A DNA stretch of 64,000 nucleotides from Lampropedia hyalina DSM 16112 (GCF_900129055.1 NZ_FQUZ01000003.1:1-64000); one strand, 5' to 3'; counted from the first letter of the stretch, positions 36,502 to 45,248 are shown. Notes: generated by a model not told the origin, from the letters alone. Translations and numbers: made by a program.

Positions 36502-38160
36502 ATGGCTTTATCGTCTTTTGCTGCTCCGCGCCGTTTGCCCGGCATCCAGAATGTGCTCGAAGCCGATGTGCTGGTCATTGGCGGTGGCCCAGCCGGGGCA
36601 TGGGCGGCCATTGCCGCTGCGGCCCAGGGGGTGCGTGTGGTGCTGGCTGAAAAAGGCTTCTTCGGCACGTCCGGGGCCACCGCGCCGTCGGGAACCGGGG
36701 TCTGGCATGTGCCACAGGAGCAGCGTGAGGCGGCCAAGCAGGCGCGTTTCGTGCCCGGCGGCATGCTGGCCGAGCAGGAGTGGATGGATCGGGTACTGGA
36801 ACAGACCTGGCACAACACCGAGCAACTGGCCGACTGGGGCTACCCGTATCCGCGCGACAGTCTGGGTGCGCTGCATTGCAATTCGTTGCAAGGCCCGGAC
36901 TACATGCGGCTGCTGCGCAAGCAGGCGCGGCAGGCCGGGGTGCGCATTCTCGACCAGCACCCGGCACTGGAGCTGCTGGTGGACGAGGCCGGGCGGGTGG
37001 CCGGTGCGCAGGGCGTGAGTCGGGGCACCGACCAGGCCTGGACGCTGCACGCAGGCGCGGTGGTGATGGCCAGTGGCGGTTGCGCCTTCCTGAGCCGTGC
37101 ACTGGGCTGCAATGTGCTCACCGGCGACGGCTACCTGATGGCCGCCGAGGCGGGCGCGGAACTCTCGGGCATGGAGTTTTCCAACGCCTACGGGCTGGGG
37201 CCGGCGTTCTCGTCCGTCACCAAATCCCTGTTCTACAACTGGGCGACGTTTTACGACCGCCATGGGGTGGCGATTGACGGGGCTGGTTCTGCGCATGGGC
37301 GCGGCATCATTGCCCGCACCCTCCAGAGCCAGCCTGTGTACGCCTGTCTGGACAAGGCCGATGCACAGATTCAGGCATGGATGCGGCTGGCGCAGCCCAA
37401 TTTCTTCCTGCCGTTCGACCGCATGGGCATCGACCCGTTCACCGGGCATTTTCCGGTGACATTGCGGCTGGAAGGCACGGTGCGCGGTACGGGTGGTCTG
37501 CATGTGGTGGATGGCGATTGCGCCACCAATGTGCCGGGGCTGTATGCCGCAGGCGATGCCGCCACGCGGGAGCTGATTTGCGGCGGCTTTACCGGCGGCG
37601 GCAGCCACAACGCGGCCTGGGCCATGTCATCGGGCTTCTGGGCCGGAGCCGCAGCGGCGGATTTCAGCCGTCGGCTGCGCAGCCAGGCCACGCGCCAGCG
37701 TTTTGCCGCAGGCCGCGCCGGGCTGGACGGAGACGGCCATCAGCCAGCCCCGCACGATCCGCAGGTGCTGATCGAGGCGGTGCAGGCCGAGGTGTTCCCG
37801 TATGCCCACAACTGGAGCCGCCAGGCCGCCACGCTGGAGCCGTCGCTGCAACGGCTGGACGCGCTCTGGGGGCAGTGGCGCAATGCGCGTGCCCCCGATC
37901 GTGCCCAGGCACTGCGCACCCGCGAAGCCGTCGCCATGCTGGCCACGGCCCGCTGGATGTACCGCAGTGCCCTGTACCGCAAGGAGTCGCGCGGCATGGC
38001 ACGCCGCAGCGATTACCCGGCTCTGGATGCTGGCTGGCATTGCCGCGTCATCTCCAGCGGGCTGGACGAGATTGGCCTGCGCCGCCAGCCGGTGGTCACG
38101 ACTGCAACCGTTGTGCCAGCCGCCCCGGCACAAACCTTGCCGCAGAAGGTGGCGGCATGA
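36502..38160 (+). CDS. FAD-dependent oxidoreductase, fumarate reductase/APS reductase-like
   Basis: A 552-residue flavoprotein of the succinate dehydrogenase/fumarate reductase/AprA superfamily. The FAD motif is ADVLVIGGGPAGAWAAIAAA; GVRVVLAEKGFFGTSGATAP, VVMASGGCAFLSRALG and GLYAAGDAATRELICGGFTG are superfamily segments. It overlaps the ferredoxin gene by four bases, so the two form one enzyme. The pair is divergent from the sulfonate ABC unit. Such pairs are seen beside organosulfur transporters in Burkholderiales, but their reaction is not established. No strong ribosome binding site precedes the ATG. Confidence 0.86.
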   Translation: MALSSFAAPRRLPGIQNVLEADVLVIGGGPAGAWAAIAAAAQGVRVVLAEKGFFGTSGATAPSGTGVWHVPQEQREAAKQARFVPGGMLAEQEWMDRVLEQTWHNTEQLADWGYPYPRDSLGALHCNSLQGPDYMRLLRKQARQAGVRILDQHPALELLVDEAGRVAGAQGVSRGTDQAWTLHAGAVVMASGGCAFLSRALGCNVLTGDGYLMAAEAGAELSGMEFSNAYGLGPAFSSVTKSLFYNWATFYDRHGVAIDGAGSAHGRGIIARTLQSQPVYACLDKADAQIQAWMRLAQPNFFLPFDRMGIDPFTGHFPVTLRLEGTVRGTGGLHVVDGDCATNVPGLYAAGDAATRELICGGFTGGGSHNAAWAMSSGFWAGAAAADFSRRLRSQATRQRFAAGRAGLDGDGHQPAPHDPQVLIEAVQAEVFPYAHNWSRQAATLEPSLQRLDALWGQWRNARAPDRAQALRTREAVAMLATARWMYRSALYRKESRGMARRSDYPALDAGWHCRVISSGLDEIGLRRQPVVTTATVVPAAPAQTLPQKVAA

Positions 38161-38492
38161 TCGAAGTCATCGACCCCAGCCGTTGCACCGGCTGCAATAT
38201 CTGCGTCACCGTCTGCCCCACGCGGGTGTTCGAGCGGGTGGCCGATGCACTGCCCATCATCGCCCGGCAGGACGATTGCCAGACCTGCTTCATGTGTGAG
38301 CTGTATTGCCCGGTCGATGCGCTGTACGTCGCGCCACTGGCCGAAGCCGTGCAGTATGCCGATGCGGACGGTGCCCAGGCACCGGCGGCCGCGCTGCTGG
38401 GCAGCTATCGTGCGGCACTGGGCTGGCAGAAGGGCCAGCAGTCCACCGCCAGCACGGATGCCAGTTTCGAGCTGCTGGGGCGGGCGCGTTGA
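38157..38492 (+). CDS. ferredoxin with two [4Fe-4S] motifs, partner of the flavoprotein
   Basis: A 111-residue ferredoxin. Two cluster motifs are visible: CTGCNICVTVCP and CQTCFMCELYCP. The layout is AprB-like, though shorter. It begins inside the stop of the flavoprotein gene (ATGA) and most likely carries electrons to or from that flavin. A 45-residue tail without cysteines follows. It converges with aspA. Confidence 0.92.
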   Translation: MIEVIDPSRCTGCNICVTVCPTRVFERVADALPIIARQDDCQTCFMCELYCPVDALYVAPLAEAVQYADADGAQAPAAALLGSYRAALGWQKGQQSTASTDASFELLGRAR

Positions 38493-38507
38493 GGGTTTTG
38501 AGGTGTT

Positions 38508-39914
38508 TTATTCCGGCTGGATGGGGGCAGTGAGCACTTCGGGGCGCAGCACGCGGTCGAGGGCGTGCTGATCCATCAGTCCTTTTTCCAGCACCAGTTC
38601 GGCGACAGTGCGGCCACTGCGCAGGGCTTCGCGGGCAGCCCAGGTGGCGTTTTCGTAGCCGATGTAGGGGTTTAGCGCAGTGGCCAGCCCGGCGGAGGTG
38701 CGCACCCGTTCGGCCAGCAGTTCGCGGTTGGCGGTGATGCCGCGCACGCAGTTTTCGGCCAGCGTGCGGCAACCGGCTTCCAGGTGCTCGATGCTTTTGA
38801 ACAGCGAGTGGCCGATGATGGGTTCAAAGGCGTTGAGCTGGAGCTGTCCGGCTTCGGATGCCATTGTGATGGTGATGTCGTTGCCGATGACCTCGAAGGC
38901 GATCTGGTTCACCACTTCCGGGATGATGGGGTTGATCTTGCCGGGCATGATCGAGGAGCCAGCGGCGCGCTCGGGCAGGTTGATTTCGCCAAAACCGGCT
39001 TGCGGGCCGGAAGAGAGCAGGCGCAGGTCGTTGCAGATTTTCGAGAGCTTGCCCGCAATGCGCTTGAGCACGCCCGAGAGCTGCACGAAGGAGCCGGTGT
39101 CCTGGGTGGCCTCAATGAGGTTTTCTGCGGCGGTCAGCGGCACGCCGGAGAGGTCGGCGAGGAATTCCGTGACCATCTTGGCGTAGCGGCTGTCGGTGTT
39201 GATGCCGGTGCCGATGGCGGTCGCGCCCAGGTTGATTTCCTGAATCAGCGTGATGGCTTCGCGCAGGCGTTTGCTGTCTTCGGCCAGCATGACGGCGTAG
39301 GTGGAGAATTCCTGCCCCAGCGTCATGGGCACGGCATCCTGCAACTGGGTGCGGCCGATCTTGAGCACATCAGAGAATTCGGCGGACTTGGCGGCAAAGT
39401 CGGCGCGCAGGATGTCCAGTGCGTCCAGCAGGCCCTGGATGGCGAACACCACGGCCAGTTTCAGCGCGGTGGGGTACACGTCGTTGGTGCTCTGGCTCAT
39501 ATTGACGTGGTTGAGCGGGTGCAGCTCCTGGTAGTGGCCCTTGGGCCAGCCGAGCTTTTCCAGCGCGAGGTTGGCGATGACCTCGTTGGCGTTCATGTTG
39601 GTGGAGGTGCCGGCTCCGCCCTGAATCACGTCCACCACGAACTGGCCGTGCAGGCGGCCATTGGCCACATCCATGCAGGCTTCCTCGATGGCGCGGTAGC
39701 GGGCTTCATCCAGTTGCCCCAGCCGGTGGTTGGCGCGTGCGGCCGCCTGTTTCACCAGTGCGAGTGCCCGCACCAGTTCCGGGTAGGAGCCGATGCTTTG
39801 GCCGGTGATCGGGTAGTTCTCCAGTGCCCGCAGGGTGTGGATGCCCCAGTAAACGTTGCTGGGAATTTCGCGTTCGCCCAGCAGGTCGTGCTCCAGGCGG
39901 GTGGGTCGGTTCAT
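38508..39914 (-). CDS. aspA: aspartate ammonia-lyase
   Basis: A 468-residue fumarase/aspartase-superfamily enzyme that splits L-aspartate to fumarate and ammonia. The superfamily signature is GSSIMPGKINPIIPEVVNQ; the aspartase-type segments RLEHDLLGEREIPSNVYWGI, QGGAGTSTNMNANEVIANLA and NVNMSQSTNDVYPT-like text (VNMSQSTNDVYPTALKLA) are present. The ATG at 39914 has GGAG upstream; the longer open frame runs into repeats. Fumarase class II is the alternative, but the N-terminus favours aspartase. Confidence 0.92.
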   Translation of the reverse strand: MNRPTRLEHDLLGEREIPSNVYWGIHTLRALENYPITGQSIGSYPELVRALALVKQAAARANHRLGQLDEARYRAIEEACMDVANGRLHGQFVVDVIQGGAGTSTNMNANEVIANLALEKLGWPKGHYQELHPLNHVNMSQSTNDVYPTALKLAVVFAIQGLLDALDILRADFAAKSAEFSDVLKIGRTQLQDAVPMTLGQEFSTYAVMLAEDSKRLREAITLIQEINLGATAIGTGINTDSRYAKMVTEFLADLSGVPLTAAENLIEATQDTGSFVQLSGVLKRIAGKLSKICNDLRLLSSGPQAGFGEINLPERAAGSSIMPGKINPIIPEVVNQIAFEVIGNDITITMASEAGQLQLNAFEPIIGHSLFKSIEHLEAGCRTLAENCVRGITANRELLAERVRTSAGLATALNPYIGYENATWAAREALRSGRTVAELVLEKGLMDQHALDRVLRPEVLTAPIQPE

Positions 39915-39969
39915 GGTGGCTCCTTGATCGGAATGCAGACGAAGACAAGGGCATGTCCTGTGTCTGCCT

Positions 39970-40053
39970 GGGGAAGGTCTGTAAAACTCTGGTGGTAAGC
40001 CCGCGCCCGCCAATGGGATGCGGGCGGCGCAATGGGTTTTGCAGACCTTCCCC
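39970..40053. repeat. 84-bp palindromic repeat element
   Basis: The arms GGGGAAGGTCTGTAAAAC (39970-39987) and GTTTTGCAGACCTTCCCC (40036-40053) pair at 17 of 18 positions. The right 38 bases (40015-40052) recur at 47267-47304 with two differences. It has no open frame and lies downstream of gene ends, like REP-type sequences. Confidence 0.75.
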
Positions 40054-40150
40054 AGGGCAGCGAGGACACGCCCTGATGAAGCCTTTGAGTGTAATACGTC
40101 TGGCGGCACACGAGGAACTTCATGCACCAAAATTGTGCATTGCAGCCTTG

Positions 40151-40347
40151 GAACGTGTCTACGATTTCATGGCGATGTCGTACAAGCAGCACCGTCATCG
40201 CGGGCTTGACCCGCAATCCAGTGACGACGTATCCAAATAACACCTTGGTTCTCCATGGGATACCTTGCTACTGGATTCCCGCTTTCGCGGGAATGACGGG
40301 TGCTTTTCTTGATTGAACAGTATTGTCCTGAAATCCTGAACATGTTC
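40151..40347. repeat. 197-bp inverted-repeat element (MITE-like), copy 2
   Basis: It runs from GAACGTGTCTACGAT (40151-40165) to the terminus ending ACATGTTC at 40347, the same 197-bp length as the copy at 5838-6034 but inverted. Flanks are TTG and TTA. Internal hairpins are the GCGGGCTTGACCCGC and ATTCCCGCTTTCGCGGGAAT types. The right flank TTA is the stop codon of the rhodanese gene. Confidence 0.78.
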
Positions 40348-42009
40348 TTATGCGTCGCTGTTCAGCACCCGGAATTGGTGGGTGCCGTCGCGGCCCAGTT
40401 GCTCCACCAGCCCGAATTCCCAGTCCAGATAGGCCTGCATGGCTTCGCGTGGGGCCGTGGTGCCTTCGTAGGGGCGGCGGTAGCGGTCGATCAGTGGGGA
40501 GGCCAGTCGGGTTTCACCCGCTTCGGTGGGCAGGCCGCGCTTGGCCCACGCCTGGGTTCCACCTTCCAGCACCTGGATGGGCAACTGCGTCCACTGCCTT
40601 GCGTCTGCGGCGGCAAAGTGCGCCAGCAGGCTGGAGCCGCAGGTGAACACCAGTTGCCGGGGTGGGGTGGCCCGCTGGTGCAGGGTGTGCAGAATGTGTG
40701 GCAACTGGGCGCGAATCGCAAAATACGCCCCCGGAATGTGGCCACTGCTGTAGTTCCTGCCGGTGCTGAAGTCCAGCACCACCAGCGCGTCGGCCTCGCC
40801 TGCCTCGGCCAGTTGCTGCTGCCGGGCATGGAGCGCGTCCGGGGCAATGGTGGGGGCGGTGGCCGGTGTGGCCGGGCGCGGGGTGGCAGGGGTGCCGCGT
40901 TCGTGGTGGTCGGCAGCGGTCACGCCTTCGAGTACATGCACTTCCCAGCCCATTTGCGCCAGCCACGAGGCAGTCATGTCGGCACGCACCTGCAACAGGT
41001 CCGCCAGCACGATGCGCGCGCCGCGCACCGGCACGCTGTGGTCGGTTTCCTGTACCAGTTGGCCACCAGGGGCGTTGGTGAAGCCGGGCAGGTGGCCGCT
41101 GGCGTATTCCTCGGGCGTGCGCACGTCCAGCCAGTAGGTGGTGCGTGCAGGCTCGCTCAGGCTGGGCAGATGCGCGTAGTCGATGCGGCGCACCCCGGCG
41201 GCATCGGCCACGCGCCGGGCATCGGCCTGCGCGGTCTGCAACTGGGCGGCATCGACTGCGCCAAAGCGGCGGTCGGCTCCGTGCTCCAGTGTCTGCCCAG
41301 CCAGCGTCCAGCCAATCGTGCCGTTGCGCAGGGCGGCCACTGGATTGGGCAGGCCGGCGTTCACCAGCGATTGCGTGCCGATGATGCTGCGGGTGCGTCC
41401 GGCGCAATTGACGATGATGCGGGTTTCCGGGCGCGGAGCCAGCGCACGGGCGCGCAACACCAGCTCTGCCCCCGGCACGCTGGTGGAGCCGGGGATGTTC
41501 ATGGTCTGGTATTCGTCGAACCGCCGTGCGTCCAGCACCACCACATCGTCCTGCCGCGCCAGCAGTTGCTGCACTTCCTCGGCGGGCAGGGAAGGGGTGT
41601 GGCTGTGGGCTTCCACCAGCTCACCGAATGCCTTGCTGGGCACGTTCACGTCGCGGAAGATTTCGCCGCCCGCGTCGCGCCAGCCTTGCAGGCCACCATC
41701 CAGCACAAACACCTGGGTGTAGCCCAGCGCGGTGAAGACATCGGCGGCGCGTTCGGCCAGATCGCCATGTTCGTCGTGTCCGTACAGCACGATGAGGGTG
41801 TCGCGGCGCGGAATGCGTGCCCATGCCTGAAGCTCCAGCCGCGACAGCGGGAAGTTGCTGGCCCACAGCGGGTGCTCCTGGGCGTAGGGGTCTTCTTCGC
41901 GCACATCGATCAGCGCGGTTTCGGCACGGTCGAGCAGCCGCTGGCGCACGCTGCGGGCATCGAGACGGGGATGGCGGGAGGGGGTGGAGGACGGTGCGGA
42001 CATGGGCAA
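40348..42009 (-). CDS. protein with four rhodanese-like domains
   Basis: A 553-residue sulfurtransferase-family protein with four rhodanese-like domains at about residues 15-115, 140-245, 275-370 and 385-500. Only domains 2 and 4 keep a loop cysteine (Cys202 in IIVNCAGRTRS, Cys457 in LVFTCGSS); domain 1 has VLYGHDE and domain 3 VLADLL, so these look inactive. It lies behind the thiol dioxygenase gene, with a 154-bp repeat between. Moving sulfur made by thiol oxidation is a fair inference. Its stop abuts the 197-bp repeat. Confidence 0.9.
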   Translation of the reverse strand: MPMSAPSSTPSRHPRLDARSVRQRLLDRAETALIDVREEDPYAQEHPLWASNFPLSRLELQAWARIPRRDTLIVLYGHDEHGDLAERAADVFTALGYTQVFVLDGGLQGWRDAGGEIFRDVNVPSKAFGELVEAHSHTPSLPAEEVQQLLARQDDVVVLDARRFDEYQTMNIPGSTSVPGAELVLRARALAPRPETRIIVNCAGRTRSIIGTQSLVNAGLPNPVAALRNGTIGWTLAGQTLEHGADRRFGAVDAAQLQTAQADARRVADAAGVRRIDYAHLPSLSEPARTTYWLDVRTPEEYASGHLPGFTNAPGGQLVQETDHSVPVRGARIVLADLLQVRADMTASWLAQMGWEVHVLEGVTAADHHERGTPATPRPATPATAPTIAPDALHARQQQLAEAGEADALVVLDFSTGRNYSSGHIPGAYFAIRAQLPHILHTLHQRATPPRQLVFTCGSSLLAHFAAADARQWTQLPIQVLEGGTQAWAKRGLPTEAGETRLASPLIDRYRRPYEGTTAPREAMQAYLDWEFGLVEQLGRDGTHQFRVLNSDA

Positions 42010-42046
42010 TGATGGATTCGGGAAATTGAAAAAACAGGGTTAGGGC

Positions 42047-42200
42047 GAATGGCACTTACTTAAGCCTGTTTCCCGTCATTCCGGGCTTGACCCGGCAATC
42101 CAGTGACAAAGCAAGCCAAGAGAAAAGAATGTGTTTTTTCTCCATGTCGTCACTGGATTGCGGCCTTCGCCGCAATGACGGCGTTAAGTAAGCGGCATTC
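42047..42200. repeat. 154-bp inverted-repeat element, copy A
   Basis: The ends GAATGGCACTTACTTAA and, read in reverse, GAATGCCGCTTACTTAA match at 15 of 17 positions. GGGTTAG occurs on both flanks, within 2 bp on the left, and may be a target duplication. By eye it is about 90% identical to 47311-47468. Inside is the GTCATTCCGGGCTTGACCCGG hairpin shared with the 197-bp family. It has no open frame. Confidence 0.78.
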
Positions 42201-42203
42201 GGG

Positions 42204-42833
42204 TTAGTGCGTGTCATCCCAGATGTTGGGCACCCAATGGTTGCTGTAGCCGGAGATGAAGGGCACGACCGTGCCATCCTCCCGGTACACCGAACGCCGT
42301 ACCGCGCCAATGTTCGCGCCATAGACGTGGATGCTGATGGAGGTGCGGTCCGCAAACGCATTGCTGACCTGGTGGATGTCGCCCACGGTGGGCGAGACGG
42401 CTTCCACCTGGCCCGGCTCCAGCCGCACCGGCTCGCCAGCGGGGATGAAGGAGCCATCGGCAGCACGCTGGAAGTTCTGCGAATATTCGGCCCCGCGCAA
42501 CATGCCGATCAGCCCCCAGACGGTGTGATCGTGAATCGGGGTGCGCTGGCCCGGCCCCCAGACGAAGCTGACCACCGAGAACCGCCCGCCCGAATCGGCA
42601 TGGAGCAGGAATTGCCGGTAGTGCTGTGGGTGGGGTTGCGCCAGCGCGTCGGGCAGCCAGCCATCCTGTGCCACCAGTTCGGCCAGCAGGGTTTGGCCCT
42701 GGGCCAGAATCTGCGCTTCGTCGCCGGTGTCATCCAGCAGTCGGGAGAGTTGCTGGACGAACTGGCGCAACGGGGCCAGATCGGCGGGAACCAGCGTGGG
42801 CAGGGGAGACGTGGGCGGGGCAGGATGGCTCAT
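42204..42833 (-). CDS. cysteine-dioxygenase-type cupin (3-mercaptopropionate dioxygenase-like)
   Basis: A 209-residue cupin thiol dioxygenase. The iron histidines lie in PIHDHTVWGLIGMLRGAEYS (His101, His103) and GDIHQVSN (His154); SISIHVYGANIG holds another conserved His. The bacterial subgroup includes 3-mercaptopropionate and cysteine dioxygenases, giving sulfinic acids. Followed on the same strand by the rhodanese protein, as in some other Burkholderiales. The start at 42833 (MSHPAPP) suits the family. Thiol preference cannot be settled by eye. Confidence 0.88.
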   Translation of the reverse strand: MSHPAPPTSPLPTLVPADLAPLRQFVQQLSRLLDDTGDEAQILAQGQTLLAELVAQDGWLPDALAQPHPQHYRQFLLHADSGGRFSVVSFVWGPGQRTPIHDHTVWGLIGMLRGAEYSQNFQRAADGSFIPAGEPVRLEPGQVEAVSPTVGDIHQVSNAFADRTSISIHVYGANIGAVRRSVYREDGTVVPFISGYSNHWVPNIWDDTH

Positions 42834-42952
42834 GGGGATAGGGTCAGTGACAGGCAACGGCGCAAAGCATACGCGCCAATCCACCCCCCGCAGCAGACAT
42901 CTTTCTGCTTTGCATATTGCCCGCAGGCATGAAGCCTGCCGTCAGAAAGTCA

Positions 42953-43121
42953 TTAAGGAACCGCTGAATAATTCCTCCCGGCCGCCGCATCCCCCTCTCG
43001 GGCGGTCTGCTGCGTTGGCTTTTGGGGTCAATAGCACCACTATTGACCCCAAAAACCGCCTTGCAGCCCATCCCGACAGGGCGCGCGGCGACTCGGACGG
43101 AATCAATCAGCGTCTCCTTAA
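42953..43121. repeat. 169-bp inverted-repeat element with central palindrome
   Basis: The ends TTAAGGA...TCCTTAA are inverted repeats matching at 19 of 23 positions. At the centre (43020-43054), TTTTGGGGTCAATAG and its exact complement flank CACCA, a strong hairpin. No open frame was found. The right end overlaps the stop codon (43118-43120) of the pseudouridine synthase gene. Confidence 0.75.
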
Positions 43122-43861
43122 CCCAGCAGTGCCCGCTCTTGCGCGTTGAGCCATCGCCACTGTCCCGGCGGCAGGTCGGCGGGCAGGTGCAGTGCACCAA
43201 TCTGGCTGCGGTGCAACTGTTCCACGCGGTTGCCCACGGCGGCAATCATGCGCTTGACCTGGTGGTATTTGCCGCTGGTGATGGCCATTTCCAGATGGTG
43301 GCTGTCGTGCAACTGGCAGTGGCTGGCCTGCACCGGCTTGGGGTCGTCCTCCAGTACCACGCCTTGCAGCAGGCGGGCGATCTGTTCCGGCGTGACCGGG
43401 TGGCGTGCCTGAATCTGATAGACCTTGGCCAGTTGCTTGCGGGGCGAACTCATGCGGTGGATGAATGTGCCGTCGTCCGAGAGCAGCAGCAGCCCGGTGG
43501 TGTCCTGGTCCAGTCGTCCCACCGCCTGCACGCCGGGCTTGCCGCCCTTGACCGGGCGGTTGCGCAGTGCGTCGGGCAGCAGCGTATAGACGCTGGGCCA
43601 GGCCGAGGGTTTTTGCGAGCATTCGATGCCCGCCGGTTTGTGCAGCATCAAATAGGCCTTGGCCTGAAACAGCCATGCTTTGCCCTGCACCGAGAACCAC
43701 AGTTCGCCGGGGCCATCGGTGTCGAAATCGGCGGCGGTGTCGGTGATGGTCTGCCAGATGCCATCGGCGGTTTGCACCTGCACCAGTCCGCGCTGAATCA
43801 GCCCGGCACAGACGCGGCGCATGCCGATGCCCTGCGAATAGAGAATGTCTTCCAGAATCAT
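43118..43861 (-). CDS. rsuA: 16S rRNA pseudouridine synthase, RsuA family
   Basis: A 247-residue pseudouridine synthase of the RsuA/RluB/RluE/RluF family. An S4-like N-terminal part (MILEDILYSQGIGMRRVCAG) is followed by LMLHKPAGIECSQKPSAWPS and the catalytic loop AVGRLDQDTTGLLLLSDDG with Asp118; GKYHQVKRMIAAVGN is the other landmark. RsuA, acting on U516 of 16S rRNA, is the best match in length and layout; other family members cannot be excluded. Confidence 0.85.
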   Translation of the reverse strand: MILEDILYSQGIGMRRVCAGLIQRGLVQVQTADGIWQTITDTAADFDTDGPGELWFSVQGKAWLFQAKAYLMLHKPAGIECSQKPSAWPSVYTLLPDALRNRPVKGGKPGVQAVGRLDQDTTGLLLLSDDGTFIHRMSSPRKQLAKVYQIQARHPVTPEQIARLLQGVVLEDDPKPVQASHCQLHDSHHLEMAITSGKYHQVKRMIAAVGNRVEQLHRSQIGALHLPADLPPGQWRWLNAQERALLG

Positions 43862-43883
43862 GGTGGTGTGTGGGGCAATGGGG

Positions 43884-45248
43884 TCAGGCGGGTTTCTGCC
43901 ACGCAGCGGCAAAGAAGCCATCTGTGCCGTGCTGGTGGGGCAGCAACTGAAGCTGGTGGGGGGCTGTGGGGTTGGCCAGCAGGCCGCTGATCTTGTGCTT
44001 GTGCCAGATTGGCTCCAGCGGCAGGGGCTGGAATGCGCCCGGCTGTGCGCGTTGTGCCTGTTCCCAGCCGTCGGCAATCGCCTGGTTTTCGGCGTGCAGC
44101 AGGCTACAGGTGGCGTACACCAGCACCCCGCCGGGCTTGAGCAGGCGGGCGGCACTGGCGAGCACACGCTGCTGGGTGTTTTGCAACGCGGCCAGGCCCG
44201 CTTCGGTCTGTCGCCAGGCCAGATCGGGGTGGCGGCGCAGCGTGCCCATGCCGGAGCAGGGCGCATCAACCAGCACCCGATCGACCTTGCCCCACAGCCG
44301 TTGCAGGCGGGCATCGTCCTCGTGGCTCAGGGCCATGCTGTGGACATGGTTCAGCCCACTGCGCAGCAGGCGCGGCTTGAGGGCTTGCAGGCGGCTGGCG
44401 GAGATGTCCAGCGCGTACAGCCGCCCGGTGTTGCGCATCATGGCCCCCAGGGCCAGCGTCTTGCCGCCCGCACCGGCGCAGAAGTCCACCACGGTTTCGT
44501 TGCGGCGGGCATCGGTGAGCAGGCACAGCAGTTGCGAGCCTTCGTCCTGCACCTCGATCAGCCCTTCGGTGAAGGCTGGAGTCTGGTGCAGTCGGGGCTT
44601 GCCTTGCAGGCGCAGACCCCAGGGGGAATATGGCGTGGGCTGGCTCTCCAGCCCGTGTTCCAGCAGTTGCTGCTGGGCGACGGCACGCTTGCCTTGCAGG
44701 GCATTGACGCGCACATCCAGCGGTGCAGGCTGTTGCAGGGCGGCGGTCAGCTCCTGGAATGCCGCGTCGCCATACTGCTGTTGCAGGCGGCTGGCGAGCC
44801 AGTCCGGCAGGTTGTGGCGGGTGCTGTCTGGCCATTGCTGGCAGGGCAGGCCAGCCAGTGCCTGGGCGATGCTCTCCAGCCAGGGCTGGTCGTCCGCGCT
44901 GGCCAGTTGCCGCGCCTGTGCCAGCGTGTGGTGCAGTGCGTCGGCAGGGTGGGTGCTGGCGGGTGCGCTGGCTGCACTGGCCGTCCACACCAGCCCCAGC
45001 AGAGCCAGGCGGTGGTGGAACTGCGCCGTGCTGGTGTGTGGCGGCTGGGCCTGCGCCAGCGCGAATTCCAGCAGCCGCTTGCGCCGCAGCATACCGAACA
45101 CGGTGTCGGAGAGCAGGGCGCGGTCGCGCGATCCCAGACGGCGGTTTTCCTGGAAATACTGCGCCAGCACCGCCTCGGCAGGCTGCTGGAACGCCCAGAT
45201 GGCCGCCAGTGCCTCGCGGGTGGCCGTCAGCAGAAACAGCGCGCTCAT
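43884..45248 (-). CDS. rsmB: RsmB-type rRNA cytosine-C5 methyltransferase
   Basis: A 454-residue NOL1/NOP2/Sun-family methyltransferase. A helical N-terminal part is followed by the SAM domain: EVQDEGSQLLCLLTDARRNE, VVDFCAGAGGKTLALGAMM, DAPCSGMGTLRRHPDLAWRQ with the motif IV Cys, and VYATCSLLHAENQAI with the second Cys. These are typical of m5C967 enzymes of 16S rRNA. Start overlaps the purN stop (ATGA). RsmB is preferred over RsmF by layout. Confidence 0.86.
   Translation of the reverse strand: MSALFLLTATREALAAIWAFQQPAEAVLAQYFQENRRLGSRDRALLSDTVFGMLRRKRLLEFALAQAQPPHTSTAQFHHRLALLGLVWTASAASAPASTHPADALHHTLAQARQLASADDQPWLESIAQALAGLPCQQWPDSTRHNLPDWLASRLQQQYGDAAFQELTAALQQPAPLDVRVNALQGKRAVAQQQLLEHGLESQPTPYSPWGLRLQGKPRLHQTPAFTEGLIEVQDEGSQLLCLLTDARRNETVVDFCAGAGGKTLALGAMMRNTGRLYALDISASRLQALKPRLLRSGLNHVHSMALSHEDDARLQRLWGKVDRVLVDAPCSGMGTLRRHPDLAWRQTEAGLAALQNTQQRVLASAARLLKPGGVLVYATCSLLHAENQAIADGWEQAQRAQPGAFQPLPLEPIWHKHKISGLLANPTAPHQLQLLPHQHGTDGFFAAAWQKPA

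Larger units (their letters stand above)
39915..40347. other. 433-bp gene-free region filled with repeat elements
   Basis: No gene was found. The stretch holds an 84-bp palindromic element (39970-40053) and a 197-bp inverted-repeat element (40151-40347) separated by about 97 bp of unclassified sequence. The aspA promoter must lie near 39915-39969 or inside the repeats. Confidence 0.75.
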
